Shown: positions 26,076 through 34,944 of the stretch, piece by piece
Layout of the letters: every line of letters starts with the position of its first letter
Numbering within the stretch: the stretch's first letter is position 1
Assembly: GCF_025642745.1 (NCBI RefSeq)
Contig: NZ_JANZKP010000004.1
Span: forward strand, 48,711 to 112,710
Length of the DNA: 64,000 nt
Direction: 5' to 3'
DNA from: Cellulomonas sp. RIT-PI-Y
Lineage (GTDB): Bacteria > Actinomycetota > Actinomycetes > Actinomycetales > Cellulomonadaceae
The notes under the pieces: generated by a model
Database searches by the model: none
The model's input: the letters and a program-made list of their open reading frames with translations, nothing else
Told to the model about the DNA's origin: nothing
Position numbers and translations under genes: made by a program

Positions 26076-27770
26076 ATGTCCGGTCATGGGGTGCTGCGCG
26101 GGGTCGGGGTCGGACGAGGGGTCGCGGTCGGGCCGGTGGTCCGGGTCGAGCCCGCTCCACGGGTCGCGCCGGATGCCCCGGTGCTGCGGGACGGTGCACC
26201 GGTCGCGCCGGATCAGGTGCCCGACGCCGTGTCCGAGGCCTTCGCCTCGGTGGCCGCCGCCCTGACTGCGCAGGCCGAGCGTGCCACCGGGACCGTCGCG
26301 GACGTGCTGTCCGCGACCGCACAGATGGCGGACGACCCGGCGCTGCGCCAGCAGGTGCTGGACCGGGTGCGCGGTGGTGAGCCGCCGATCGCCGCCGTGG
26401 ACGCCGCGGTGGACGGGTTCGCGGTGCTCTTCGAGCAGGCGGGCGGCTACCTGGCGGAGCGGGTGACCGACCTGCGCAGTGTGCGGGACCGGGTGGTGGC
26501 CCGGCTGGCCGGACTGCCGGCGCCCGGGGTGCCGGAGCTCGTGGAGCCCACCGTGGTGGTGGCCCGGGACCTGGCCCCGGCGGACACCGCCGCGCTGGAC
26601 CTGACCCGGGTCCTGGCGCTGCTCACCGAGGAGGGCGGACCGACCGGTCACACCGCGATCATCGCGGGGCAGAACGGCGTGCCCTGCGTGGTCCGGCTGC
26701 CGGGGATCACCGAGCTGGCCGAGGGCACCGTGGTGGGGGTGGACGCGGCGACCGGGAGCGTGGTGATCGAGCCCGACGACGACGCGCGTGCGGCGCTGGC
26801 CGCCAAGGCCGACCGGGAACGTGCCCTGGCGGAGGACACCGCGCCGGGCGCGACCGCGGACGGTCACCCGGTGCAGCTGCTCGCCAACATCGGCACGGTC
26901 GAGGACGCGGAGCGGCTGACCGGCTCGGCAGCCGAGGGGGTGGGGCTGTTCCGCACCGAGGTGCTGTTCCTCGGCCGGGCGCAGGCGCCCACCGTCGACG
27001 AGCAGACCGCGGCCTACACCCGCGTGTTCCGGGCGCTCGGGAACCGCAAGGTGGTGGTGCGGACCCTGGACGCCGGGGCGGACAAGCCGTTGGCGTTCGC
27101 GAACCCGGCGCCGGAGGAGAACCCCGCCCTCGGGGTGCGGGGCTACCGCCTGGTGCGGACGGTCCCGGAGCTGTTGCACGACCAGCTCACCGCGCTGGCC
27201 CGGGCCGGCCGGGAGTCCGGGGCCGAGCCGTGGGTGATGGCACCGATGGTGGCGACCTCGGCGGAGGCCCGGGCGTTCGCGGCGGCGGCGCACGGGGCCG
27301 GGCTCGGGGTCACCGGGGTGATGGTGGAGGTGCCCGCGGCGGCGCTGCGGGCACGGGCGGTGCTGGGCGAGGTCGACTTCGTCTCCCTGGGCACCAACGA
27401 CCTGGCGCAGTACACGATGGCCACCGACCGCCTGCGTGGCGAGCTGACCGACCTGCTCGACCCCTGGCAGCCCGCGGTGCTGGAGCTGGTCGCCGCGACC
27501 GCACGGGCGGGACAGGACGCGAGCCGCCCGGTCGGGGTGTGCGGGGAGTCGGCGGCTGACCCCCTGATGGCGCTGGTGCTGGCGGGGCTGGGCGTGACGA
27601 GCCTGTCCATGTCTCCCGGCGCGCTCCCCGCGGTCCGGTTCGCGCTGCGGCGGCACACCCAGGCGGAGTGCCGGGCGCTGGCCGGACTGGCGCTGGCCGC
27701 GGCGGACGCGGTGTCCGGGCGGTCGGCGGTCCGGGCGGCGGTGCACCCGGAGGTCGGCGACCTGGGCTGA
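26076..27770 (+). CDS. ptsI: Phosphoenolpyruvate--protein phosphotransferase (PTS enzyme I)
   Basis: Transfers phosphate from PEP to HPr, powering PTS sugar uptake. The 564 residues contain an N-terminal swivelling domain with the phosphohistidine loop EEGGPTGHTAIIA (His192; many homologues have GGRTSH, so G-P-T-G is a variant), and the PEP-binding TIM barrel with EGVGLFRTEVLFL, ENPALGVRGYRL, GTNDLAQYTMATDR and the catalytic Cys489 in GVCGESA. The ATG has GAAGGGG upstream. No HPr or EII genes are in the window. A GC-rich tandem repeat follows the stop. Confidence 0.94.
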   Translation: MSGHGVLRGVGVGRGVAVGPVVRVEPAPRVAPDAPVLRDGAPVAPDQVPDAVSEAFASVAAALTAQAERATGTVADVLSATAQMADDPALRQQVLDRVRGGEPPIAAVDAAVDGFAVLFEQAGGYLAERVTDLRSVRDRVVARLAGLPAPGVPELVEPTVVVARDLAPADTAALDLTRVLALLTEEGGPTGHTAIIAGQNGVPCVVRLPGITELAEGTVVGVDAATGSVVIEPDDDARAALAAKADRERALAEDTAPGATADGHPVQLLANIGTVEDAERLTGSAAEGVGLFRTEVLFLGRAQAPTVDEQTAAYTRVFRALGNRKVVVRTLDAGADKPLAFANPAPEENPALGVRGYRLVRTVPELLHDQLTALARAGRESGAEPWVMAPMVATSAEARAFAAAAHGAGLGVTGVMVEVPAAALRARAVLGEVDFVSLGTNDLAQYTMATDRLRGELTDLLDPWQPAVLELVAATARAGQDASRPVGVCGESAADPLMALVLAGLGVTSLSMSPGALPAVRFALRRHTQAECRALAGLALAAADAVSGRSAVRAAVHPEVGDLG

Positions 27771-27819
27771 GCGGCTCGCCCTGCTCCGGGACCGGCGCGG
27801 CCGGCGCTCCGGCACGGGC

Positions 27820-27975
27820 ACGGCCGGCACGCGCGGTGGCGGGACGAGCAGGACGGGCACGGGGCTCCGGAACGGGTATGACTGGCACGCGCGGTGGCGG
27901 GACGAGCAGGACGGGCACGGGCACGACCGGCACGCGCGGTGGCGGCACGACCTGGACAAGCACGGGCACGCCGAC
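27820..27975. repeat. GC-rich imperfect tandem direct repeats
   Basis: Three copies beginning GGCACGCGCGGTGGCGG start at 27826, 27884 and 27929, the first two extending through GACGAGCAGGACGGGCACGG. They are joined by GGCACGGG/CGACCGGCAC linkers, with periods of 58 and 45 bp. They fill the 249-bp gap between ptsI and the aldehyde dehydrogenase. I see no gene here; a proline/arginine-rich frame on the minus strand is a composition artefact. Confidence 0.7.
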
Positions 27976-28006
27976 CGGAGCTCGGCTGACGCCGCACCGG
28001 GGCGCG

Positions 28007-28019
28007 TAGCCTGACCGGC
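28007..28019 (+). promoter_or_regulatory. Predicted leaderless promoter (-10) of the aldehyde dehydrogenase gene
   Basis: TAGCCT at 28007-28012 ends 7 nt before the ATG at 28020; there is no Shine-Dalgarno. Confidence 0.45.
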
Positions 28020-29645
28020 ATGGTGCCGGAAGCGCTGCGTGACCCCGAGACCGACCCGTTGGCCACCCTGGTCCTGGAACCGGAGCTGCTCGCCGACCTG
28101 GTGCGCCGGGCCAGGGCGACCGGGGGACAGGTCACCCATCACGCCCCGTGGACCGGAGCGCCGCTGGCCACCCTGCCGCAGTCCACCGCCGAGGACCTCG
28201 CCGCCGCCGCCCGGTCCGCCCGTGCCGCGCAACGTCGGTGGGCCCGGACCGACCACCGCACCCGGGCTTGTGCGCTGCGCCGGACCGCCGAACTGCTGCT
28301 GTCCCGGCAGTCGGACGTGCTCGACCTGATCCAGCTGGAGAACGGCAAGGCCCGCGCCGCCGCACTGGAGGAGATCACCGACGTGGTGCTCGGTGCCCGG
28401 TTCCTGGCCCGGAGAGCGGGCCGGCTGCTGGCCGCCGACCGCCGACCGGGGCTGCTCGGCCCGCTGACCTCGGTGCGGGTGGCGCACGACCCGGCCGGGG
28501 TGGTCGCGGTGGTCGCACCGTGGAACTACCCGCTGAGCCTGACCCTCGGTGACGTGCTCCCCGCCGTGGCGGCAGGGAACGCGGTGCTGCTGCGCCCGGA
28601 CCCGCAGACCCCGCTCACCGCGCTGTGGGCCGCCGAGCTGCTGGTCGACGCCGGATTCCCGGAGGACCTGGTGCAGGTGGTGCTGGGTGACGGCCCGACG
28701 GTCGGCGACCGTCTGATCGACCACGCGGACCACGTGCTGTTCACCGGGTCCACCGCCACCGGTCGGATGGTCGCCGCCCGCGCGGCGGCCGAGCTGGTGC
28801 CGTCCACCCTGGAGCTCGGGGGCAAGAACGCGCTCTACGTCGCCGACGACGCCGACCCGGAGCTGGCGGCCGAGGGCGCGGTGCGGGCCTGCTTCGGCGG
28901 GACCGGGCAGCTGTGCATGTCCGTGGAGCGGCTCTACCTGCACCGGGCGATCGCCGGGGCGTTCCTGACCGCCTTCCGTCGCCGGGTCCGCGCGCTCCGG
29001 CTGGGCACCGGCCTGGACTACGGCTACGACCTGGGGTCGTTGACCGGGGCGGAGCAGCTGGCCCGGGTGGTCGAGCACGTGGAGGATGCGCTGTCGTCGG
29101 GTGCGCAGCTGCTGACCGGCGGCACCCAGCGTCCGGAGATCGGCCCCTACGCCTACGAACCGACCGTACTGACCGAGGTGAGCCCGCACGCCCGGCTGTC
29201 CACCGAGGAGACCTTCGGTCCGGTGGTCGCGGTGTACCAGGTCGCCTCGGACGACGAGGCGGTGGCCGCGATCAACGACACCCGCTACGGCCTGCACGCG
29301 GCGGTCTGGTCCGGGTCGACCCGTCGGGGCCGGGCGGTGGCGGACCGGTTGCGGGTCGGCTCGGTGGACGTGAACGACGGCTATCAGATGTCCTGGGGCT
29401 CCTGGGCGGCGCCGCAGGGCGGTCGCGGGGAGTCCGGCTGGGGTGCCCGGCACGGCGCCGAGGGGCTGCTCGCGCTGACCCGGTCCCGGACCGTGGCGGT
29501 GCAGCACGGGGTGCACCGGGGTCTGGGTCCGGGTCAGGTGCTGTCCGGGCCGCCGGAGCGGTGGGCACCGGCGCTGCTGGCCGGGCTGCGGGTGCTCAGC
29601 GGGCCGCGACCGGCTCCGGGACGAAGGCCTCCGGCGGAGGGATGA
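28020..29645 (+). CDS. NAD(P)-dependent aldehyde dehydrogenase (succinate-semialdehyde dehydrogenase-like)
   Basis: A 541-residue ALDH-superfamily enzyme, close to the actinobacterial succinate-semialdehyde dehydrogenase GabD2 group. It has VVAVVAPWNYPLSL (coenzyme/oxyanion region), FTGSTATGRMVA (Rossmann turn), STLELGGKNALYV with the general base Glu265, and the nucleophile Cys299 in FGGTGQLCMSVERLY, then EETFGPVVAVY. The C-terminal ~40 residues are low-complexity and run 50 bp into the 3' end of the convergent GGDEF gene. The aldehyde substrate cannot be fixed. Confidence 0.88.
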   Translation: MVPEALRDPETDPLATLVLEPELLADLVRRARATGGQVTHHAPWTGAPLATLPQSTAEDLAAAARSARAAQRRWARTDHRTRACALRRTAELLLSRQSDVLDLIQLENGKARAAALEEITDVVLGARFLARRAGRLLAADRRPGLLGPLTSVRVAHDPAGVVAVVAPWNYPLSLTLGDVLPAVAAGNAVLLRPDPQTPLTALWAAELLVDAGFPEDLVQVVLGDGPTVGDRLIDHADHVLFTGSTATGRMVAARAAAELVPSTLELGGKNALYVADDADPELAAEGAVRACFGGTGQLCMSVERLYLHRAIAGAFLTAFRRRVRALRLGTGLDYGYDLGSLTGAEQLARVVEHVEDALSSGAQLLTGGTQRPEIGPYAYEPTVLTEVSPHARLSTEETFGPVVAVYQVASDDEAVAAINDTRYGLHAAVWSGSTRRGRAVADRLRVGSVDVNDGYQMSWGSWAAPQGGRGESGWGARHGAEGLLALTRSRTVAVQHGVHRGLGPGQVLSGPPERWAPALLAGLRVLSGPRPAPGRRPPAEG

Positions 29646-31284
29646 ACGCGACCTGGTTCCGCCCGCGCCGCTTGGCCTCGTAGAGCGCGGAGTCAGCGCG
29701 CGCCGCCAACGACGCCGCGTCGTCCTGCGGTCCGGCGCAGACCCCGCCCATGCTCATGGTGACCCGCAGCCCGGGGGACAGGTCCTCCCACGGGTGGGCG
29801 GCCACCATGATCCGGATCCGCTCGCAGGCGGCCAGCGCGTCGGCGGGCGGGCAGTGCCGCAGCACCAGGACGAACTCCTCGCCACCGACCCGGGCCACCA
29901 CGTCGCCCAGGCGCAGGCAGGCGGTCATGATCTGGCTGACCCGGCGCAGCACCTCGTCACCGATCGGGTGCGAGTGCTGGTCGTTGACCGCCTTGAACAG
30001 GTCGAGGTCGGCCACCACGTAGGCCAGGTCGGCCTCGCCGTCCCGGCTGTCCAGCACCGGGCCCAGCCCCCGCCGGTTCAACAGGCCGGTCAGGGCGTCG
30101 TGGGAGGCGTCGTGCGCCAGCGAACGGTTCATCGCGGCCAGCTCGGCCGCGTGCTGACGGGTCTGGTCGTGCGCCTGGCGGACCCGGTCGACGTCCAGCT
30201 GGGCGTTCACCAGGATCCCGCGCCGCTCCGCCGCCTGGTCGCGCTGCTCCATCACGGCCTCGTGGTACTGCCGGTGGGTCTCCAGCGCCGCGCTCAGGTC
30301 GCCGCCGTCCTCGTGCACAGCGACCAGCTCGTGCAGCACGTCGGCGCGCTCCATCGGGCGCGACCCCTCGGACAGCACCAGGGCGGAGGTCAGCGTCACC
30401 TGGGCGGCGGTGAGGTCGCCGAGCAACCGGTGCAGGCGGCCGAGGGCGGCGTGGTACCGGATGGTCAGGTAGCGGGCGGAGATCTGCGGCAGGGCCAGCG
30501 CACAGGCGTCCAGCACCTGACGTGCCGCAGCGAGGTCGCCGTGGGCCATGTGGGCGCGTGCGAGGCGGACCTGTCCCTCCGCGACCAGGCGGGCGTTGCC
30601 CTCGGACGCGCCGACCCCGATCGCGGTCATCGCCGCGGCCACCCCCTGCTCGGCGAGCTGGACCGCGCGCTCGGCGAGCGTCCGGGAGCTGGTCGGGTCG
30701 GTGTGCGACAGCGCTTCGGCGTCGTCGGTCGTCAGCTTGGCCAGGCCCGACAGGGTGGCGCTGGTGCCGTCGGGCCGGTCGACCTGCGGCCAGAGCGTCA
30801 TCGCCTCGGTCAGCAGCTCGTACGCCTTCTCCGGGAACCGGCCCATCGAGATGTAGGTGTCGGCCAGGTTGTTCAGCGCGGCGGCCAGGCCCTCGATGTC
30901 GCCGAGCTCGCGGCGGATGGACAGCGACCGCTCCAGCAGCTCCAGGGCGGACAGGTTGTCGCCGAAGCCGTTGTAGACCGAGGCCAGCCCCTGCAGCACC
31001 CGGCCCTCCCAGGCGCGGTCCTGCAGCGTGATCGCCAGTTCCAGGGCGCGCTCCATCGACCCGAGGGCCAGCGCATCGTCGGAGAGCAGGTGTCGCGCCC
31101 AGCCGGAGAGGTACTCCAGCTCGATCTCCACCGCGGTCCGGCCCTCGGCCCGTGCACGTTCCAGCAGGCTGGGGACCAGCGCCACGCACAGGGCGGGTGC
31201 CGAGTCGCAGAGCGCGTCCACCTGCGTCAGCTCGTGCCGCCAGTCCGTCGGGTCGGCCCCCTGAGCCACCCGAGCAGTCGTCAT
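29596..31284 (-). CDS. TPR-repeat diguanylate cyclase (GGDEF domain)
   Basis: A 562-residue soluble protein. Residues ~15-360 are helical tetratricopeptide-like repeats (for example RVLQGLASVYNGFGDNLSALELLERSLSIRREL and LAAALNNLADTYISMGRFPEKAYELL), then a coiled linker (QLDVDRVRQAHDQTRQHAAELAAMNRSL). The C-terminal GGDEF domain starts at SHDALTGLLNRRG and has the active motif GGEEF at 467-471 and the inhibitory I-site RLGD five residues before it, so it should make cyclic di-GMP with product feedback. No EAL domain is present. The TPR part probably senses a protein partner. Upstream, GGGTGAAGC occurs twice (31304 and 31330). Confidence 0.92.
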   Translation of the reverse strand: MTTARVAQGADPTDWRHELTQVDALCDSAPALCVALVPSLLERARAEGRTAVEIELEYLSGWARHLLSDDALALGSMERALELAITLQDRAWEGRVLQGLASVYNGFGDNLSALELLERSLSIRRELGDIEGLAAALNNLADTYISMGRFPEKAYELLTEAMTLWPQVDRPDGTSATLSGLAKLTTDDAEALSHTDPTSSRTLAERAVQLAEQGVAAAMTAIGVGASEGNARLVAEGQVRLARAHMAHGDLAAARQVLDACALALPQISARYLTIRYHAALGRLHRLLGDLTAAQVTLTSALVLSEGSRPMERADVLHELVAVHEDGGDLSAALETHRQYHEAVMEQRDQAAERRGILVNAQLDVDRVRQAHDQTRQHAAELAAMNRSLAHDASHDALTGLLNRRGLGPVLDSRDGEADLAYVVADLDLFKAVNDQHSHPIGDEVLRRVSQIMTACLRLGDVVARVGGEEFVLVLRHCPPADALAACERIRIMVAAHPWEDLSPGLRVTMSMGGVCAGPQDDAASLAARADSALYEAKRRGRNQVAFIPPPEAFVPEPVAAR

Positions 31285-31416
31285 GCAGAAAGTATCGGCC
31301 CGCGGGTGAAGCGGGTGGAGGTATCAAATGGGTGAAGCAGCTCTGACCTGCCCGGAAATCTCAGACGTCGGACGATGGAAGCGCATTCACGCGGAAGTTC
31401 ACCCGCCGGGCACGAC

Positions 31417-31450
31417 GGAGCCCGCCACGTCGTGCGGCGTGACGGGCTCC
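31417..31450 (-). terminator. Terminator of the xfp-pta-ackA cluster
   Basis: GGAGCCCGCCACG (31417-31429) pairs with CGTGACGGGCTCC (31438-31450) with a single mismatch and an 8-nt loop. It lies 11 nt beyond the ackA stop in the direction of transcription. Confidence 0.75.
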
Positions 31451-31461
31451 GAACGGGTGAC

Positions 31462-32646
31462 TCAGATGGTGGCGACCGCCTGGCGGGCGATCTCCAGCTC
31501 CTCGTTGGTGGGGTACACCACGACGGTGACCGGGGAGTCGTCGGTCGAGATGATCGTCGGCTCCTTCTTGCGGCCCTCGTTGCGCGCCAGGTCCAGCCTG
31601 ATGCCCAGACCCTCCAGGCCCTTCAGGGCGCCCGCGCGGACGATGTCGTCGTTCTCCCCGATGCCGGCGGTGAAGGCGATCACGTCCACCCGGCCGAGCT
31701 GGGCGTAGTAGTTGCCGACGTAGCCCTTGATCCGGTGGTAGTAGACGTCCAGCGCGGTCCGGACCTTGTCGTCCCCGGCGGCCACCGCGTCGTGCACGTC
31801 GCGCATGTCGGTGTACCCGGACAGGCCGAGCATGCCGGACTTGCGGTTCAGCAGGTCGTCCAGCTGGTCGATGGTGTAGCCGCCCTGACGGGACAGGTGG
31901 AACAGCACGGCCGGGTCGATGTCCCCGGAGCGGGTGCCCATGACCAGGCCCTCCAGCGGGGTCAGGCCCATCGAGGTGTCGATGCACTCGCCGCCCTGGA
32001 CCGCGGAGGCCGAGGCCCCGTTGCCCAGGTGCAGCACGATGGTGTTGGTCGACGCCAGGTCCCTGCCCAGCCACCCGGCGACCTCGCGGGAGACGAACAG
32101 GTGCGACGTGCCGTGCGCGCCGTAGCGCCGGATCTTGTACTGCGCGGCGACGTCCAGGTCGATCGCGTAGGTGTAGGCCGCCGGGGGCATGGTGCGGTGG
32201 AAGGCGGTGTCGAAGACCGCGACGTGCGGCACGTTGGGGAACGCGGCACGGGCGGCGCGCACCCCGGCGGCGTTGGCCGGGTTGTGCAGCGGGGCCAGCG
32301 GGGACAGCTCCTCGATCTGGGCCAGCACCTCGTCGGTGATCAGCGCCGGGCCGTCGAAGACGTCGCCGCCCTGGACGATCCGGTGGCCGACCGCGGCCAG
32401 CTCGGACTCGTCGATGGCCGGGCCCTGCTGGGCGAAGGCGTCGAGCACCAGCCGCATGCCGACCTCGTGGTCCGGGATCGGCTGCTCGAGCTCGGACTTC
32501 CCGTTCGGGCCCTCGTGCTTGAGCTTGCCGACCTCCAGACCGATCCGCTCGACGATGCCGGAGGCCAGGGCGTCCCCGGACTGGACGTCGACCAGCTGGT
32601 ACTTGATCGATGAGGAGCCGGAGTTGATGACGAGGACGTTGTTCAC
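31462..32646 (-). CDS. ackA: Acetate kinase
   Basis: Interconverts acetyl phosphate + ADP and acetate + ATP. The 394 residues begin VNNVLVINSGSSSIKYQLVD (phosphate-binding N-terminus), with AFDTAFHRTMPPAAYTYAID-type segment (VFDTAFH), YGAHGTSHLFVSREVA, HLGNGASASAVQGG, DTSMGLTPLEGLVMGTRSGDIDP and FTAGIGEND, the complete ASKHA acetate-kinase pattern. It begins with GTG overlapping the pta stop by 4 nt (GTGA). With Pta and Xfp it converts phosphoketolase-derived acetyl phosphate into ATP. Confidence 0.98.
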   Translation of the reverse strand: MNNVLVINSGSSSIKYQLVDVQSGDALASGIVERIGLEVGKLKHEGPNGKSELEQPIPDHEVGMRLVLDAFAQQGPAIDESELAAVGHRIVQGGDVFDGPALITDEVLAQIEELSPLAPLHNPANAAGVRAARAAFPNVPHVAVFDTAFHRTMPPAAYTYAIDLDVAAQYKIRRYGAHGTSHLFVSREVAGWLGRDLASTNTIVLHLGNGASASAVQGGECIDTSMGLTPLEGLVMGTRSGDIDPAVLFHLSRQGGYTIDQLDDLLNRKSGMLGLSGYTDMRDVHDAVAAGDDKVRTALDVYYHRIKGYVGNYYAQLGRVDVIAFTAGIGENDDIVRAGALKGLEGLGIRLDLARNEGRKKEPTIISTDDSPVTVVVYPTNEELEIARQAVATI

Positions 32647-34724
32647 TTCGTGCCTTCCGAGGTCGAGCCCATGCCCTGGGCCTGGATCGCCGTGATGGCG
32701 ACGGTGTTGACGATGTCCTGCACCAGGGCGCCCCGGGACAGGTCGTTGATCGGCTTGCGCAGACCCTGCAGCACCGGGCCGACGGCGACGGCACCGGCGG
32801 ACCGCTGCACGGCCTTGTAGGTGTTGTTGCCGGTGTTCAGGTCGGGGAAGACGAACACGGTCGCCCGCCCGGCCACCGCGGAGTCCGGCAGCTTGGTCTG
32901 CGCCACCGAGGCGTCCACCGCGGCGTCGTACTGGATCGGCCCCTCGACCGACAGGTCGGGGCGGCGCTCGCGGACCAGCTCGGTGGCGGCGCGGACCTTG
33001 TCCACGTCGGCGCCCGAACCGGACTCGCCCGTGGAGTAGGACAGCATGGCGATCCGCGGCTCGATGCCGAACTGGGCGGCGGTCTGCGCGGAGCTGATCG
33101 CGATGTCGGCCAGCTGCTCGGCGGTCGGGTCGGGGTTGACGGCGCAGTCGCCGTAGACCAGCACCCGGTCCTCGAGGCACATCAGGAACACGCTGGACAC
33201 CACGGAGACGCCCGGCACGGTCTTGATGATCTCGAAGGAGGGCTTGATCGTGTGCGCGGTGGTGTGCGCGGCGCCGGAGACCATGCCGTCGGCCAGGCCC
33301 AGCTGCACCATCATCGTGCCGAAGTAGCTGACCGAGGACACGATCTCCCGGGCCCGCTCGACGGTCATGCCCTTGTGCTTGCGCATCTCGGTGTACTCGG
33401 CCGCGAAGCGCTCCAGCAGCTCGCCGGACTTCGGGTTCAGGATGGTCGCGTTCGCCAGGTTCAGGCCCAGCTCGGTGGCGCGGGCCCGGATCGCGGCCTC
33501 GTCGCCGAGGATGGTCAGATCGGCGACCTCGCGGTGCAGCAGGGTGGAGGCGGCGCGCAGGATGCGGTCGTCGTTGCCCTCCGGCAGCACGATGTTCTTG
33601 CGGTCGGCGCGGGCCCGGTCGAGCAGCTCGTACTCGAACATCAGCGGGGTGACCACCTCCGGGGAGGGCACCTCCAGCGCGGCCAGCGCCTCCTCGGCGT
33701 CGGTGTACTTCTCGAACAGGGCCAGGGCGGTGTCGACCTTGCGCTGGGAGTCCGCGGACAGGCGGCCCCGGGTGCCCGCGGCGGCGCTGGCCGAGCGGAA
33801 GGTGCCCAGTTCGGTCCGGATGATCGGCAGCTTGGACCCGAGGCCCTCGACCAGGCGCTCCACGATCGGCGCCGGGGTGAAGCCGCCGTTCAGGATGATG
33901 CCGGACAGGGACGGGAAGCCGTCGGCGGAGTGCGCGGTGAGCAGGCCGAGCAGGATGTCCGCGCGGTCGCCGGGGGTGATCACCACGACGCCGTCCGCGA
34001 TCCGCTCCAGCAGGTGCTCCATCGACATCGCACCGACCAGCAGCTCGGTGGACTCGCGGGACAGCAGCTCCGGGTCGCCGCCGATCAGGGTGCCGTCCAC
34101 CGAGTCCATCAGCTGACGCACGGTCGGGGCCACCAGGAACGGGTCCTCGGGCAGCGCCCAGGCCTTGGTCAGCGCGGACAGCTCGGTGCGGACCGCCTCG
34201 ACGGACTCCGGGTCGCAGCGGTTGGCGACCACGGCGACCACCTGGGCGTGTGCGGTCTCCAGCTCGGTGAGCGCGACGCCCGCCACCTGGCGGACCTCCT
34301 CCGGGCTGCGGCCCTGGCCCTTGACGCAGAGCAGCACCGGGGCGCCCAGGTTCGCGGCGATCCGGCCGTTGAAGCCGAGCTCGGCCGGTCCGGCGACGTC
34401 GGTGTAGTCGGAGCCGACGATCACGACGACGTCGCACTGGCGGGCGACCGCGTGGTACCGCTGCACGATGGTGGCCAGCGCGGCCTCCGGGTCGGCGTGC
34501 ACCTGCTCGTAGGTGGTGCCGATGCAGTCGTCGTAGCTGAGGTCGACGCCGTCGTGCGCCAGCAGCAGCTCGAGCACGTAGTCGGCGTGCTCGGTGGACC
34601 GGGCGATCGGCCGGAAGACCCCGACCTTCTGCACGGTGCGGGTGAGCAGGTCGACCAGGCCGAGGGCGACCGTCGACTTGCCGGTGTCACCCTCCGGGGA
34701 TGTCACGTAGATGCTGCGGGCCAC
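32643..34724 (-). CDS. pta: Phosphate acetyltransferase (long form)
   Basis: Interconverts acetyl-CoA and acetyl phosphate. The 693 residues are the long architecture: an N-terminal P-loop BioD-like/DRTGG region (SPEGDTGKSTVALGLVDL near residues 9-26; GVVVITPGDRADILLG near 245) that regulates activity, and a C-terminal PTA catalytic domain from about residue 370 (KNIVLPEGNDDRILRAA, GMVSGAAHTTAHTIKP, VFVFPDLNTGNNTYKAVQR). The GTG start is preceded by the purine-rich GAGGAAGAAG at about 12 nt. Immediately upstream of ackA and 220 bp downstream of xfp. Confidence 0.97.
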   Translation of the reverse strand: MARSIYVTSPEGDTGKSTVALGLVDLLTRTVQKVGVFRPIARSTEHADYVLELLLAHDGVDLSYDDCIGTTYEQVHADPEAALATIVQRYHAVARQCDVVVIVGSDYTDVAGPAELGFNGRIAANLGAPVLLCVKGQGRSPEEVRQVAGVALTELETAHAQVVAVVANRCDPESVEAVRTELSALTKAWALPEDPFLVAPTVRQLMDSVDGTLIGGDPELLSRESTELLVGAMSMEHLLERIADGVVVITPGDRADILLGLLTAHSADGFPSLSGIILNGGFTPAPIVERLVEGLGSKLPIIRTELGTFRSASAAAGTRGRLSADSQRKVDTALALFEKYTDAEEALAALEVPSPEVVTPLMFEYELLDRARADRKNIVLPEGNDDRILRAASTLLHREVADLTILGDEAAIRARATELGLNLANATILNPKSGELLERFAAEYTEMRKHKGMTVERAREIVSSVSYFGTMMVQLGLADGMVSGAAHTTAHTIKPSFEIIKTVPGVSVVSSVFLMCLEDRVLVYGDCAVNPDPTAEQLADIAISSAQTAAQFGIEPRIAMLSYSTGESGSGADVDKVRAATELVRERRPDLSVEGPIQYDAAVDASVAQTKLPDSAVAGRATVFVFPDLNTGNNTYKAVQRSAGAVAVGPVLQGLRKPINDLSRGALVQDIVNTVAITAIQAQGMGSTSEGTK

Positions 34725-34896
34725 GGGTATGGCTTCTTCCTCTTCGGGATCCCCGGGGATCGCCCGGGTGCGTAGGTGGTGGGATGAATTCTGCCGGACC
34801 GGTGGTGGTGACCGCGACGATCGGGGCGGTGGCGGTGGTCACCTCCGGTGGTGGACCGGCCGCTGCGGCGAGTCCGCGAGGACCTAGGTCCCGAGA

Positions 34897-34938
34897 AGGC
34901 CGATGGCCCGCACCGGGTGGGGTGCGGGCCATCGGCCT
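34897..34938 (-). terminator. Terminator after xfp
   Basis: AGGCCGATGGCCCGCACC (34897-34914) pairs perfectly with its complement (34921-34938), 6-nt loop. It lies just beyond the xfp stop read leftward, so pta-ackA may have their own promoter in the remaining gap. Confidence 0.85.
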
Positions 34939-34944
34939 CGTGGG

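Noticed and set aside
27310..27969. Minus-strand proline- and arginine-rich frame with repeated VPPPRVP units
   Set aside because: It is produced by the DNA tandem repeat and overlaps the 3' end of ptsI; there is no start site signal or recognisable fold.
26028..29516. 1162-codon minus-strand open frame across ptsI and the aldehyde dehydrogenase
   Set aside because: It is antisense to two well-recognised genes, and its protein is low-complexity His/Gly/Arg/Gln-rich, typical of a shadow frame.
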